Position numbers and translations under genes: made by a program
Origin: Candidatus Zixiibacteriota bacterium
GTDB lineage: Bacteria; Zixibacteria; MSB-5A5; GN15; JAAZOE01
NCBI GenBank assembly: GCA_030668485.1
Contig: DAOUTW010000045.1
Location: 1-37,914, forward strand
Length of the DNA stretch: 37,914 nt
Reading direction: 5' to 3'
Part shown: one piece after another, positions 1-9,722 of the stretch
How positions within the stretch are numbered: position 1 is the first letter of the stretch
How the letters are laid out: every line of letters begins with the position of its first letter
The notes under the pieces: model-generated
What the model saw: only the letters and a program-made list of their open reading frames with translations
Database searches by the model: none
What the model was told of the DNA's origin: nothing

Positions 1-1800
1 CGTCTTTCGGCCCACTCATCGTCACCCAGGTTGGGTTGCTCGTTCCTGAGGCACCGCCGGACCAGTGAGAGAACTTCCATCCCTGGTTTGCATTGGCCGT
101 TACCTGAACAGACTGATTGCTGGCGTACCAGCCTTCCTGAGGTGTGACAGTCCCCGTGCCGTTCGGATTAACTGAGGTTGTCAACTGATACTCAGTGTTA
201 TAGTAGGCCGTATAGGTAGCGTTCCCAGTGACCGTGATCTGGTGGTTCTGACTTCCACCGTCACTCCAATGGTCGTAGACATACTGCGTTCCCGTGCCGC
301 CCGCCTGCGGAGAAGGTGCTCCAATGTTGTGAGTCGAACCGTCTTCCCATGTAAATGTCTGCGGCGAGTCGTAATCACTTCCGTCTACACTAACCTTACG
401 ACCGGATGGATCGGCCGTGATTGTCACCTGGTATGTCTGTTTAACAAAATTGGCGACTACATTTTTTGGACCGCTCATGGTCACCCAAGTTGGATTACTT
501 GTACCTGAAGTACCATCAGACCAGTGAGAGAACTTCCATCCTTGATTCGCAGTGGCTGTTACCTGTACCGACTGATTATTGGCATACCAGCCTTCTTGAG
601 GCGAGACAGTGCCTGACCCTGAAGGATCAACGGCAGTCGTCAACTGATATTCTGTATTGAAGTAAGCTGTATATGTGGCATTACCTGTGACTATGATTTG
701 GTGGTTTTGAATGCCTCCATCGCTCCAATGGTTATAAACATATTGCGCTCCCGTACCTCCAGACTGAGGCGACGGTACACTGATATTGTGATTTGATCCA
801 TCCTCCCATTCAAAGGTCTGGGGAGCAGTGTAATCTTGGCCATCGATAGTAATCTGACGGCCAGACGGACTTGTTGTGATCGTTACCTGATATGTCTGCT
901 TAGCGAAATTGGCAATTACATTTTTTGGTCCACTCATAGTTACCCAAGTCGGATTGCTTGTACCTGAAGTACCGTCAGACCAGTGAGAAAACTTCCAACC
1001 CTGGTTTGCACTGGCCGTCACCTGAACTGACTGATTACTCGGATACCAGCCTTCTTGAGGAGAAACACTTCCAGAACCGGATGGATTAACTGAGGTGGTC
1101 AGCTGATATTCAGTATTATAGTATGCTGTGTAGGTGACATTCCCGGTGACTGTAATCTGGTGATTTTGGCTGCCACCGTCACTCCAGTGGTCGTAGACAT
1201 ACTGCGTTCCCGTACCACCCGCCTGAGGGGAAGGCGCTCCAATGTTGTGGTTCGAACCGTCTTCCCAGGTAAATGTCTTGGGTGAGTCATAATCGCTGCC
1301 GTCTACATTGACCTTACGACCGGATGGATCAGCCGTGATGGTCACCTGATATGTCTGTCTAACAAAATTGGCGACTACGTTTTTTGGCCCACTCATCGTC
1401 ACCCAGGTTGGATTGCTCGTCCCTGAAGCACCGCCGGACCAATAGGAAAATTTCCATCCCGAACTTGCGTTGGCCGTCACCTGAACTGACTGATTACTCG
1501 GATACCAGCCTTCTTGAGGAGAAACACTTCCAGAACCGGATGGATTAACTGAGGTGGTCAGCTGATATTCAGTGTCGAAATAGGCAGTATATGTAGAACT
1601 TCCAGTGATTGTAATTTGATGGCTCTGACTTCCGCCATCGCTCCAGTAATCATAGGTATATCGGGTCCCTGTACCTCCTGACTGTGGAGATGATACACCA
1701 ATATTGTGACTCGATCCATCCTCCCATTCAAATGTCTTGGGAGCAGTATAATTTTGACCATCTACTGTGATCTGGCGGCCTGAAGGAGCGGTGCTTATGG
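1..1800 (-). repeat. 459-bp tandem coding repeats, about four copies
   Basis: The near-identical octamer CC(A/G)CTCAT recurs at 12, 471, 930 and 1389, exactly 459 bp (153 codons) apart. Each period encodes one WSDGG-type module plus one GWKFSHW-type module. The first copy starts near 1800 and the fourth is cut by the window edge. Bases 1012-1114 and 1471-1573 are identical over 103 nt, while other parts of the same copies differ, which suggests recent unequal crossing-over or gene conversion. Confidence 0.9.
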
Positions 1801-3373
1801 TCACATTGTAAGTTGGAATTTGCTCGATCTTTTGGTCATAATAGACTTGCTGTAGATCAGTTTGGTAAGAATATCCGAGTTGATTCCAACGGCTCTTTAT
1901 ATCTGCTATTTGATTTGGATGATAATCCGGCAAAATCGTCATTAAATTGCCAATTTTATATGGTACGCCATCGTCATTTGCCCCGTCGGTAATATCATGA
2001 AGCACTTCCGCCACTGCACCCTCAACGATTGCGCCATCGTAATCATGATTATCAGTAAAATCTGCATAAAGCGAGCTTTCAAATGTCGTACTACCTGTTA
2101 TGTATTTTCCCGCAAATTCTGCCCAACCCTCAATTAGTGCAAATCCAGCATCTGATTCCATACCATACCAGTGACTCGAATATGACCCATGAGGTGGCAT
2201 ATTGTTATTATACATTTTATACATTGTGGCGTGTGAAAACTCATGACACATTGCATAACTTTCCCATTCCCAACCTGATGGTATTTCGATTTTGTAACTT
2301 GGGTATAAAAACCAAGGGCCATCATTAGCTGGCCATATTGTCTCTACCTTATCAGTACGAAAAGAAGGGGATGCATTTTTAAAAAACTCATAAGCCTCTA
2401 TTCCTGAATCGTAGAGCCCCCAGGAACCGCGTTTATCAGCATCATTGACAACCCAACTGCCCATGCTGACACTGCCATCGGCAACGTCGCCCTCGACATC
2501 AGTCTTGCCCCAATAACTCATATCCAAAATATTGCCATCTGTCACATAAACACACTTATCACTTTCCTTCCAATATGTACAGTGAATTTCAACAAATATA
2601 TCTAGTCCGCCTTGAAATAATCCATCATCGTTATTTATGTCGCCGAAATAGTAGTAACCATTTGAATTTGTATAACCGGTTCGGAGATGCTGGGCTGGAG
2701 CCGGAAAAGGTTCATTATCGTAAACTATAACCTTTGCATATCTAATCGGTTGATGATTACCGTCACCGTCCAAATACCGCCAATAGCCATATACGTCTAT
2801 TGTACCATTTGGTGTTTTGGATTCCTTGGGACTATCGTCCTTATATTCAGGCTCATCATTTTTCTTTATTGCATCCATTCTGATGTTTTCGATAATGGTG
2901 GCAGAATCGGTTTGTAAAGCCGATGATTCACCGACAGGGAATATTGACTTATGTACCGAATCCACTTGACCAAGATGCGGTACAATTATAGAATCTTGAT
3001 CGATTGTTTTAATGATATATATTGATTTGTATGTAGGAGGCAATTCTCCCTCATCACTAAGTGGTATTATTTTTAGCTTGATGAGTCCTCTATTCGAAGT
3101 AGGAGTTTTGTATGTTATCGTAATATCGGCAGGAAATTCGTCAATAAATTCGGCTTTTTCAAATAGACAATCTACAAACAGTAAATTTACAACCTCCAGA
3201 CGAAAACCATTCATATCCAACGTTGGCCGATCAATAGTAACTAAGATTTCACCGGGGGTTTCACTCCCAATTTCAATAACCTCGAAATACGCCGGTTGCG
3301 ATGCTTGAAGGGACTGTCCCAATAATATTAAGCTGCAAACGACTATCGCCAGCCTTAAAATAAAGTTTCGCAT
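1..3373 (-). CDS. Exported putative zinc metalloprotease with tandem repeats (3' end beyond window)
   Basis: I translated this frame from ATG at 3373 to base 1 and found no stop, so at least 1,124 residues are present and the C-terminus lies outside the window. It opens with a signal peptide (MRNFILRLAIVVCSLILLG, cleavage near residue 24). Residues 185-260 look like a carboxypeptidase-regulatory-type beta sandwich (YTNSNGYYYFGDINND). A zincin motif HEFSH lies at 377-381, with EGWAEF at 415-420; E415 or E419 could be the third, gluzincin-style ligand. From about residue 525 alternating modules follow: one with SPQ-GGTGT...YDHWSDGG, and one resembling divergent InlB B-repeats (GWKFSHW...VTMSGPK-VVANF). 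A GGGGG-rich ribosome site precedes the ATG. A protease role is inferred from the motif; the repeats probably mediate surface binding or spacing. No stop or sorting domain is visible in the window. Confidence 0.8.
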   Translation of the reverse strand, partial: MRNFILRLAIVVCSLILLGQSLQASQPAYFEVIEIGSETPGEILVTIDRPTLDMNGFRLEVVNLLFVDCLFEKAEFIDEFPADITITYKTPTSNRGLIKLKIIPLSDEGELPPTYKSIYIIKTIDQDSIIVPHLGQVDSVHKSIFPVGESSALQTDSATIIENIRMDAIKKNDEPEYKDDSPKESKTPNGTIDVYGYWRYLDGDGNHQPIRYAKVIVYDNEPFPAPAQHLRTGYTNSNGYYYFGDINNDDGLFQGGLDIFVEIHCTYWKESDKCVYVTDGNILDMSYWGKTDVEGDVADGSVSMGSWVVNDADKRGSWGLYDSGIEAYEFFKNASPSFRTDKVETIWPANDGPWFLYPSYKIEIPSGWEWESYAMCHEFSHATMYKMYNNNMPPHGSYSSHWYGMESDAGFALIEGWAEFAGKYITGSTTFESSLYADFTDNHDYDGAIVEGAVAEVLHDITDGANDDGVPYKIGNLMTILPDYHPNQIADIKSRWNQLGYSYQTDLQQVYYDQKIEQIPTYNVTISTAPSGRQITVDGQNYTAPKTFEWEDGSSHNIGVSSPQSGGTGTRYTYDYWSDGGSQSHQITITGSSTYTAYFDTEYQLTTSVNPSGSGSVSPQEGWYPSNQSVQVTANASSGWKFSYWSGGASGTSNPTWVTMSGPKNVVANFVRQTYQVTITADPSGRKVNVDGSDYDSPKTFTWEDGSNHNIGAPSPQAGGTGTQYVYDHWSDGGSQNHQITVTGNVTYTAYYNTEYQLTTSVNPSGSGSVSPQEGWYPSNQSVQVTASANQGWKFSHWSDGTSGTSNPTWVTMSGPKNVIANFAKQTYQVTITTSPSGRQITIDGQDYTAPQTFEWEDGSNHNISVPSPQSGGTGAQYVYNHWSDGGIQNHQIIVTGNATYTAYFNTEYQLTTAVDPSGSGTVSPQEGWYANNQSVQVTATANQGWKFSHWSDGTSGTSNPTWVTMSGPKNVVANFVKQTYQVTITADPSGRKVSVDGSDYDSPQTFTWEDGSTHNIGAPSPQAGGTGTQYVYDHWSDGGSQNHQITVTGNATYTAYYNTEYQLTTSVNPNGTGTVTPQEGWYASNQSVQVTANANQGWKFSHWSGGASGTSNPTWVTMSGPKD

Positions 3374-3731
3374 GCTTACCCCCACATGTGAAAATGTTAG
3401 GTTGTAGCCATGATAAGAATTCCCGTAACGCCAATTCTAAATTGTGTGGTTGCCATTCTACCTTAAAATGGCTACGGTAAACTCATCATTTTGGTGACGT
3501 AATGCCGAGAACAAATATCTGAGATGAATGCTTTAAAGATGTAATTTTGATCCCAGTCTAAGGTCTATAATAAGAAAATTTTAGCATATGTCAAGATTTG
3601 GAACGAATATTTATAATTATATTGGCAAAAACAAACCCAATTTAATCCTCAAATTATAAGGGTTACTATTAACAGAAATGGTCCTGTGCCTATCTTAGAC
3701 TCAGGCCATTATTAAATGTCACTGATATTAT

Positions 3732-3760
3732 TTGACGAATCCTGCAAAAGTGCGTATTAT
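3732..3760 (+). promoter_or_regulatory. Sigma70-type promoter of the R-M operon
   Basis: TTGACG (3732-3737) is followed by a 17-nt spacer and TATTAT (3755-3760), which predicts a start near 3767 and a leader of about 29 nt. A G-rich ribosome site (CTGGGG, about 3786-3791) precedes the ATG at 3796. This is the only clear signal I see in the gene-free stretch 3374-3795, which is otherwise AT-rich and separates the divergent metalloprotease and restriction genes. Confidence 0.55.
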
Positions 3761-3795
3761 GTATTCAAATTTGTCTGAGGGTAATCTGGGGAACA

Positions 3796-6777
3796 ATGGC
3801 AACCACTACTATCGAAAATCCAATTCTCAACTCGCCGTACACCGAGCCGAACCGGCATTTTGAGTTCGACGATGAGGGGATTACTGATAAAATCATCGAG
3901 AAGCGGCGCGAAAGCGCCTATTTTGTACCTATCGCACAGCCGAGGCGTCAGAGTAGCAAACAGCTTGAAATAGCCACCGAATGGACCCAGGACCGGGTAA
4001 AATCCAACCAGGAAATTAATCGCATCAGAGACCGGATTGAGGTTTGGCGTAGAGGCAAGTATGCCGGGATTACTAACGTAACTCGGAGGCTTTTGGAACA
4101 TTGGAAAAGCAAAGACCGGGAGCCAAGGCTGTTTTTCTGCCAGATCGAGGCGCTGGAAACCTTTATTTATCTCACCGAGGTTGCAAAGAAATACGGGGAT
4201 ACCTGGATCGAGAATATGATCCGGGAGAAAAACGATATGTTTAATCCGGGATTGAATCGCATTGCCTGCAAGATGGCAACCGGAACCGGCAAAACCTTCG
4301 TGATGGGCATGCTCATCGCATGGCATACACTCAACAAGCTCGAAAATCCCCAAGACAACCGTTTTTCCGATACCTTTCTTATCATCGCACCGGGAATTAC
4401 AATCAAGGACAGATTACGTGTCCTTTTGCCCAGCGATCCCGATAACTACTATCGGAAGTATGACCTGGTGCCTGCTTATATGCGTGAGCAGCTTGGGCGA
4501 GCCAAAATTATTATTGCCAATTTCCACAAGTTCAAACTCCGAGAGCTAAGCAAAGCGCCTCGACTTACGAAAAAGGTCTTACGAGCCGATCAAACTTCTG
4601 CCTTTACCGAAACCCCGGATCAGATGGTCCGCAGAGTGTGCCGCGATCTGGGAAACAAGAAGAAAATAATCGTAATCAATGATGAAGCCCACCATTGCTA
4701 TCGGAAGAAGGAAGAAGCCCCAAAGGAAAAACTGACCCGCGATGAACGCTCAGAGGCCAAAGAGCGTGAGGAAAAAGCCCGTGTGTGGATATCCGGGATG
4801 GAGGCTGTGCAGAAGAAGATTGGTATTCGAGCAATCTACGATCTCTCGGCAACGCCGTTTTTCCTTCAAGGTTCTGGCTACGGCGAGGGAACTCTATTCC
4901 CTTGGGTTGTCTCTGATTTCTCCCTCATCGATGCAATTGAATCCGGTATTGTCAAGGTGCCCCGCGTGCCGGTCTCCGATGATGCCGGTGTCGGCACTAT
5001 GCCGACTTATCGCAATCTCTGGCCCAATATCCGCGATCACCTGCCCAAGAAAGGCCGCAGGGCCTCAGAGGCTTCGGTAGAGCCGAATCTCCCAACAGAA
5101 CTTGAAGGCGCGTTAATCAGTCTTTATGGCAACTATGAGAAGTCATACAAGCTCTGGGAAGGCAACTCGGAAGCTCGCGATAGAGGACTTACGCCACCGG
5201 TTTTTATAGTCGTCTGCAATAATACGACCGTGTCAAAAATGGTCTACGATCATATCTCCGGTTGGGAGAAAACGATATCAGAAGATCAGACCGTCCTGGT
5301 GCCGGGCAAGCTGGCCATATTTAGCAACGTGAAGGATAGTCGATGGATGGATCGGCCCAATACCATATTGGTCGATAGCACCCAGCTTGAATCCGGCGAG
5401 GCCATGAGTGATGAGTTCAAAAAGATAGCCGCTCGCGAAATCGAGGAATTCAAGGCCGAAATGCGCCAGCGGTTCCCCGGACGTGATACCGATAAGCTAA
5501 CCGATGAGGATATCCTTCGCGAAGTCATGAATACAGTTGGCAAATCCGGCAAACTTGGCGAACATATCCGATGTGTTGTAAGCGTGTCGATGCTTACCGA
5601 GGGCTGGGATGCCAATACCGTCACCCATATTCTTGGCGTTCGTGCTTTCGGCACTCAGCTTCTATGCGAGCAGGTAGTTGGGCGTGGTCTGCGGCGACTC
5701 AGTTTTGCTCTTAATGAAAACGACAAATTCAGTCCCGAATATGCCGAAGTCTATGGCGTACCCTTCTCGTTTATTCCCTGCTCAGGATCTACGACAGAGG
5801 TTTTGCCACCGGTCGAAACAACCCATGTGCGAGCCATAGAAGAGCGCAAGGCGCTGGAAATTACATTCCCCCGTCTGACTGGCTATAAATATGAAATTAA
5901 TGCCGAACGACTACATTATGAATTTACGGAAGACTCTCGCTTTGTTCTTTCAACGACCAATATTCCTACCAAGACAGAGTTAGCACCTATCGTAGGCGAG
6001 ACGGTTTATGATACTCTCGATGAATTCAAAAAACACCGGGAGAATGAGGTTGCGTTCTATATTGCCAAAACAACCCTTGAGCGATATTTCCGGGATGATG
6101 ACGGCAATGATCGGCAATGGCTATTTCCACAAATCCTTGAGATAACCAGACGGTGGCTGAAAGAATGCGTCCACCTGAAAGATAATACTTTCATCCAACT
6201 CATGCTTCTGGTCCGTTTTGCTCATAATGCCGCCGAAAAAATCTATCAGGCTATCGCATCATCCGAAAAAACCGAGCCAGTTCTGAAACCGATCCTGCGG
6301 TCCTTCGACAACATCGGTTCATCCAAATATGTCGATTTTGACACGGTCAAACCGACCTATCGCACACCTTCTGAAAAATGCCATGTGTCGCATATCGTCT
6401 GCGATACATTAACCTGGGAACAGAAAATGGCCGAGGCGCTGGAAAGCATGGATGAAGTCCATGCCTATGTTAAAAACGACCGTCTGGGATTCACAATTCC
6501 ATATACATTGGATGGCGAACAGCGCAATTATTATCCCGATTTCATTATCAAAATATGTGATGGACAGGGCAACGGTGAAATGCTTAATCTGATTGTTGAG
6601 GTCACCGGACGGAAGAAAGAGGATAAGGCGGTCAAAGTTGCAACCGCCCGCAAACTCTGGACTCCGGCGGTCAACAATCACGGCGGGCTGGGCCGCTGGA
6701 AGTTTATCGAAATCACTGATCCCTGGGATGCCAAACACATCATTCGCAAAAAGCTTCAACTCCAAGGTGAGGGGTGA
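3796..6777 (+). CDS. Type III-like restriction endonuclease subunit (SF2 helicase-nuclease)
   Basis: This 993-residue protein is a DEAD/DEAH-type DNA translocase fused to a nuclease domain. Visible motifs are Walker A ATGTGKT at 161-167, DEAH at 296-299, motif III SAT at 351-353, and motif VI QVVGRGLRR at 626-634. A C-terminal PD-(D/E)xK-like core has YPD (D915) and VEVTG (E935); the usual lysine of ExK is replaced by threonine (T937). The partner methyltransferase starts 9 nt downstream, so the two form one operon behind the promoter at 3732. The overall plan (about 1,000 residues, then a methyltransferase of about 900) recalls the BPTD_3080-type restriction family that NCBI names; that assignment is from memory. 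In type III enzymes Res hydrolyses ATP and cleaves DNA only together with Mod. The length is normal and nothing suggests a broken gene. Confidence 0.88.
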   Translation: MATTTIENPILNSPYTEPNRHFEFDDEGITDKIIEKRRESAYFVPIAQPRRQSSKQLEIATEWTQDRVKSNQEINRIRDRIEVWRRGKYAGITNVTRRLLEHWKSKDREPRLFFCQIEALETFIYLTEVAKKYGDTWIENMIREKNDMFNPGLNRIACKMATGTGKTFVMGMLIAWHTLNKLENPQDNRFSDTFLIIAPGITIKDRLRVLLPSDPDNYYRKYDLVPAYMREQLGRAKIIIANFHKFKLRELSKAPRLTKKVLRADQTSAFTETPDQMVRRVCRDLGNKKKIIVINDEAHHCYRKKEEAPKEKLTRDERSEAKEREEKARVWISGMEAVQKKIGIRAIYDLSATPFFLQGSGYGEGTLFPWVVSDFSLIDAIESGIVKVPRVPVSDDAGVGTMPTYRNLWPNIRDHLPKKGRRASEASVEPNLPTELEGALISLYGNYEKSYKLWEGNSEARDRGLTPPVFIVVCNNTTVSKMVYDHISGWEKTISEDQTVLVPGKLAIFSNVKDSRWMDRPNTILVDSTQLESGEAMSDEFKKIAAREIEEFKAEMRQRFPGRDTDKLTDEDILREVMNTVGKSGKLGEHIRCVVSVSMLTEGWDANTVTHILGVRAFGTQLLCEQVVGRGLRRLSFALNENDKFSPEYAEVYGVPFSFIPCSGSTTEVLPPVETTHVRAIEERKALEITFPRLTGYKYEINAERLHYEFTEDSRFVLSTTNIPTKTELAPIVGETVYDTLDEFKKHRENEVAFYIAKTTLERYFRDDDGNDRQWLFPQILEITRRWLKECVHLKDNTFIQLMLLVRFAHNAAEKIYQAIASSEKTEPVLKPILRSFDNIGSSKYVDFDTVKPTYRTPSEKCHVSHIVCDTLTWEQKMAEALESMDEVHAYVKNDRLGFTIPYTLDGEQRNYYPDFIIKICDGQGNGEMLNLIVEVTGRKKEDKAVKVATARKLWTPAVNNHGGLGRWKFIEITDPWDAKHIIRKKLQLQGEG

Positions 6778-6786
6778 TTTCGAATC

Positions 6787-9525
6787 ATGGCTGACAAAAA
6801 GGCAAAGACCGCTCGCAAGACCAGCAGCAAGGCAAAAACGACTACCGGGAAAAAGACCTCGAAAACGAAAAAGACAGTTGCCAAAAAGGTGATTGCAAAA
6901 AAGACTACCACCAGAAAAACGGGGGCCCAAAAGCCAAGTACCAGAGTCGATGCTATCAAGCACAAGGACAAGCGGGCTAATATCCCCACCAAGGAGTTGC
7001 GCGGATTCGTGGCTGAAGATGAATTAAAACCCAAAAATATGCTTTACCCTCGTGATCCTTCTCTTGATCCGCAATTGGTCTGGAAGGGCAAAGACGAGCA
7101 GGATAGCGAAGACCTCGCTGTCCCGGTTGTGCCTATCTATATTCAGGAAAAAATTCATCCCCAGGCAATCATCGAAAACGTCCGTACTCAGGCAAAGAAG
7201 GACATACCCGATCATGCTATAGACTTCTTTGGTGATTTCAACAATATCAAATTTGAGGATATGGTTGACTTTTATAAACACGAAGCCAACTGGTCTAATC
7301 GAATGATCCTGGGCGATTCGTTATTGGTCATGGCCAGCCTTGCCGAGAAAGAGAATCTCAAAGGCAAGGTTCAGATGATCTACATCGATCCGCCCTATGG
7401 AATCAAATTTGGATCGAATTGGCAGGTGAGTACACGTAATCGAGAAGTAAAGGATAGAAAACAGGATGTTACTCGCGAACCCGAACAGGTGCGTGCATTT
7501 CGTGATACATGGGAATTAGGAATACATTCATATCTTGCCTATTTGCGTGATCGCTTCATGGCGTCGCGGGATCTCCTGACTGAAACAGGCAGTATCTTCA
7601 TCCAGATCGGTGATGAAAATGTCCATTTGGTTCGGTGTCTTCTTGATGAGGTTTTCGGAAGTGGCAATTTTTGCTCGTTAATCACAATTATTAAGACAAG
7701 TAGTCAGACATCGGAATTATTGCCAGGGATTAGTGATTATATTATCTGGTATTCACGAGACCGCAACCAGACCAAATATCGAAAACCTGTTCAGGAAAAA
7801 ACCGAAGAAGACTTATGGATGTTTGACCGGGTTGAGCTGGAGGATGGTTTAATTGTGGCGGAGGATAATGCGAAGGCTCAAATAGCATTAAGCAGAGGAA
7901 ATGGCAAACTTATTCATTTCGAAGATTTGACTTCACAGACCGGCAATGTTACCACCAGAGTACAATACGATTATGATGGAGGACGGTTCAAACCACCAGG
8001 CAGCCGCGGATGGCGAACAAATCAAAAGGGGCTTAGGAAGCTTGAATATGCGAAACGCCTAATCGTTTCTGGTAACCGGCTTTCCTATCGACGATATGCT
8101 GATGACCTGCCTGTAAAGGAGATGGGCAATTTATGGGATGATTTACCGACAGGATACGGCAGCGACGAGAGGCTATATGTAGTTCAGACCAATAGCGAAA
8201 TAGTCAAACGCTGTCTCCTGATGTCTACCGATCCCGGCGACCTCGTCCTTGATCCCACCTGCGGAAGCGGGACGACCGCATACGTCGCCGAACAATGGGG
8301 GAGACGATGGATCACTGTTGATACCAGCCGAGTGGCTTTGGCGCTGGCGCGAACCCGATTGATGGCAGCAAAATATCCATATTATCACCTGGTCGATTCG
8401 CCCGAAGGTATTAAGAAAGAAGCCGAAATAACAGGGAAGACACCGCCCGATCATAAAACCGATAACGATATCCGCAAGGGATTTGTCTATAAACGAGTGC
8501 CGCATGTTACTCTGAAATCAATTGCCAATAATTACGAGATCATAGAAGGCATGACCCGCGAAGAAATTGACAAAGCCATCGCCCGCCACGCAGATGTCGA
8601 ATATCTATACGATCAACCCTACCAGGATAATAAACGCATCCGAGTATCAGGGCCGTTCACGGCAGAAAGCCTCAGCCCATACCGTGTACTCTCACCGGAA
8701 GTGGAAAGACCCGCCACCGAAGTGACCGGCGAACAGGAATCAACTGCCGGGCAGTTTGCCACTCTGGTAATCGAGAACCTAAAAAAATCAGGCGTTCAAA
8801 ACACGCAGAAAAAAGAACGTCTTAAATTCGATTTTCTTGAACCGCATTCCGGTTTATACGTGCATGCCACCGGCGAGTACACGGATAAGGGTGGCAAAGC
8901 TAAACGTGTGGCCGTGTCGGTAGGTCCCGAGTATGGCGCAGTCGGCCCGGATCAGGTCAAGGAAGCGGCCAAGGAAGCTGTCCAGGGCCTCGGCCATGAT
9001 TTGTTGATTGTTTGTGGATATGCCTTTGATCCTCACGTCTCGGAAGAAGCCTCCAGATACGGCAAGCTGGCAGTACTGCCAACTCGCATCAATGCCGAAC
9101 TGTGGATGAAAGACGATCTGCTCAAGAAAACCGGCGCGGGCAATCTTTTCATGGTCTTTGGCGAACCGGATATTTCCATCAAAACCGGCAAAGACGGCAA
9201 GATCACGGTCGAAATTCACGGTGTCGATATCTACGATCCCACTACCGGCGAAATCCGCAGTTCCGCCACCGATGATATTGCCTGCTGGTTTATCGATACC
9301 AATTATAATGGCGAGAGCTTTTTTGTCCGCCATGCCTACTTCACCGGCGGCAAGGAGCCATACGACAAGCTCAAACGCGCTCTCCGAGCAGAAATCGACG
9401 AAGTCGCTTGGAGCCAATTATACAGCGCCAAAAGCCAGCCCTTCGAAAAGCCGGAAACCGGCAAATTCGCCGTCAAAGTAATAAACCACTACGGCGACGA
9501 AGTCCTGAAAGTTTACGAGGTGTAA
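6787..9525 (+). CDS. Site-specific DNA adenine methyltransferase, type III Mod-like, with lysine-rich tail
   Basis: This 912-residue protein carries DPPY at 201-204 (catalytic motif IV) before the SAM-binding motif DPTCGSGT at 489-496. That order defines beta-class N6-adenine or N4-cytosine methyltransferases, as in type III Mod. The stretch between, about 205-485, should hold the target recognition region. The first 50 residues are a histone H1-like tail with 17 lysines and 2 arginines among T/A/S, probably disordered and DNA-binding. Residues from about 560 to 912 extend well beyond a typical Mod and may contact the restriction subunit. The ATG lies 9 nt after the res stop; a GGTGAGGGG ribosome site sits inside the end of res. 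A hairpin with a T-run follows at 9661-9704. It should protect host sites and direct the restriction subunit to unmethylated ones. Confidence 0.9.
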   Translation: MADKKAKTARKTSSKAKTTTGKKTSKTKKTVAKKVIAKKTTTRKTGAQKPSTRVDAIKHKDKRANIPTKELRGFVAEDELKPKNMLYPRDPSLDPQLVWKGKDEQDSEDLAVPVVPIYIQEKIHPQAIIENVRTQAKKDIPDHAIDFFGDFNNIKFEDMVDFYKHEANWSNRMILGDSLLVMASLAEKENLKGKVQMIYIDPPYGIKFGSNWQVSTRNREVKDRKQDVTREPEQVRAFRDTWELGIHSYLAYLRDRFMASRDLLTETGSIFIQIGDENVHLVRCLLDEVFGSGNFCSLITIIKTSSQTSELLPGISDYIIWYSRDRNQTKYRKPVQEKTEEDLWMFDRVELEDGLIVAEDNAKAQIALSRGNGKLIHFEDLTSQTGNVTTRVQYDYDGGRFKPPGSRGWRTNQKGLRKLEYAKRLIVSGNRLSYRRYADDLPVKEMGNLWDDLPTGYGSDERLYVVQTNSEIVKRCLLMSTDPGDLVLDPTCGSGTTAYVAEQWGRRWITVDTSRVALALARTRLMAAKYPYYHLVDSPEGIKKEAEITGKTPPDHKTDNDIRKGFVYKRVPHVTLKSIANNYEIIEGMTREEIDKAIARHADVEYLYDQPYQDNKRIRVSGPFTAESLSPYRVLSPEVERPATEVTGEQESTAGQFATLVIENLKKSGVQNTQKKERLKFDFLEPHSGLYVHATGEYTDKGGKAKRVAVSVGPEYGAVGPDQVKEAAKEAVQGLGHDLLIVCGYAFDPHVSEEASRYGKLAVLPTRINAELWMKDDLLKKTGAGNLFMVFGEPDISIKTGKDGKITVEIHGVDIYDPTTGEIRSSATDDIACWFIDTNYNGESFFVRHAYFTGGKEPYDKLKRALRAEIDEVAWSQLYSAKSQPFEKPETGKFAVKVINHYGDEVLKVYEV

Positions 9526-9660
9526 ATTTCCGCAATAATTGGCCTTTTCTGTCATACAATTTCACCAATTTTATGAAAACTACATCTACTATTGCACTTT
9601 TTGACCATTTTCGTGTGTAAATCAAAAAAATGTATTGATTTTTATTAACTCTGTCCTTAT

Positions 9661-9704
9661 AAAATCTCCATGAGGATTCGCGAAGCGAAAATTTGGAGTT
9701 TTTT
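9661..9704 (+). terminator. Probable intrinsic terminator of the R-M operon
   Basis: Nested stems CTCCA/TGGAG (9666-9670 with 9694-9698) and TTCGC/GCGAA (9677-9681 with 9685-9689) are followed by six T (9699-9704). The stem is interrupted by unpaired bases, so strength is uncertain. Confidence 0.55.
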
Positions 9705-9722
9705 ATGACTTAGAAAAAAGAA

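Noticed and set aside
1-1800. Regular repeats as a CRISPR or intergenic satellite array
   Set aside because: The period is 459 bp and one frame is open throughout and encodes recognisable beta modules, so it is a coding repeat.
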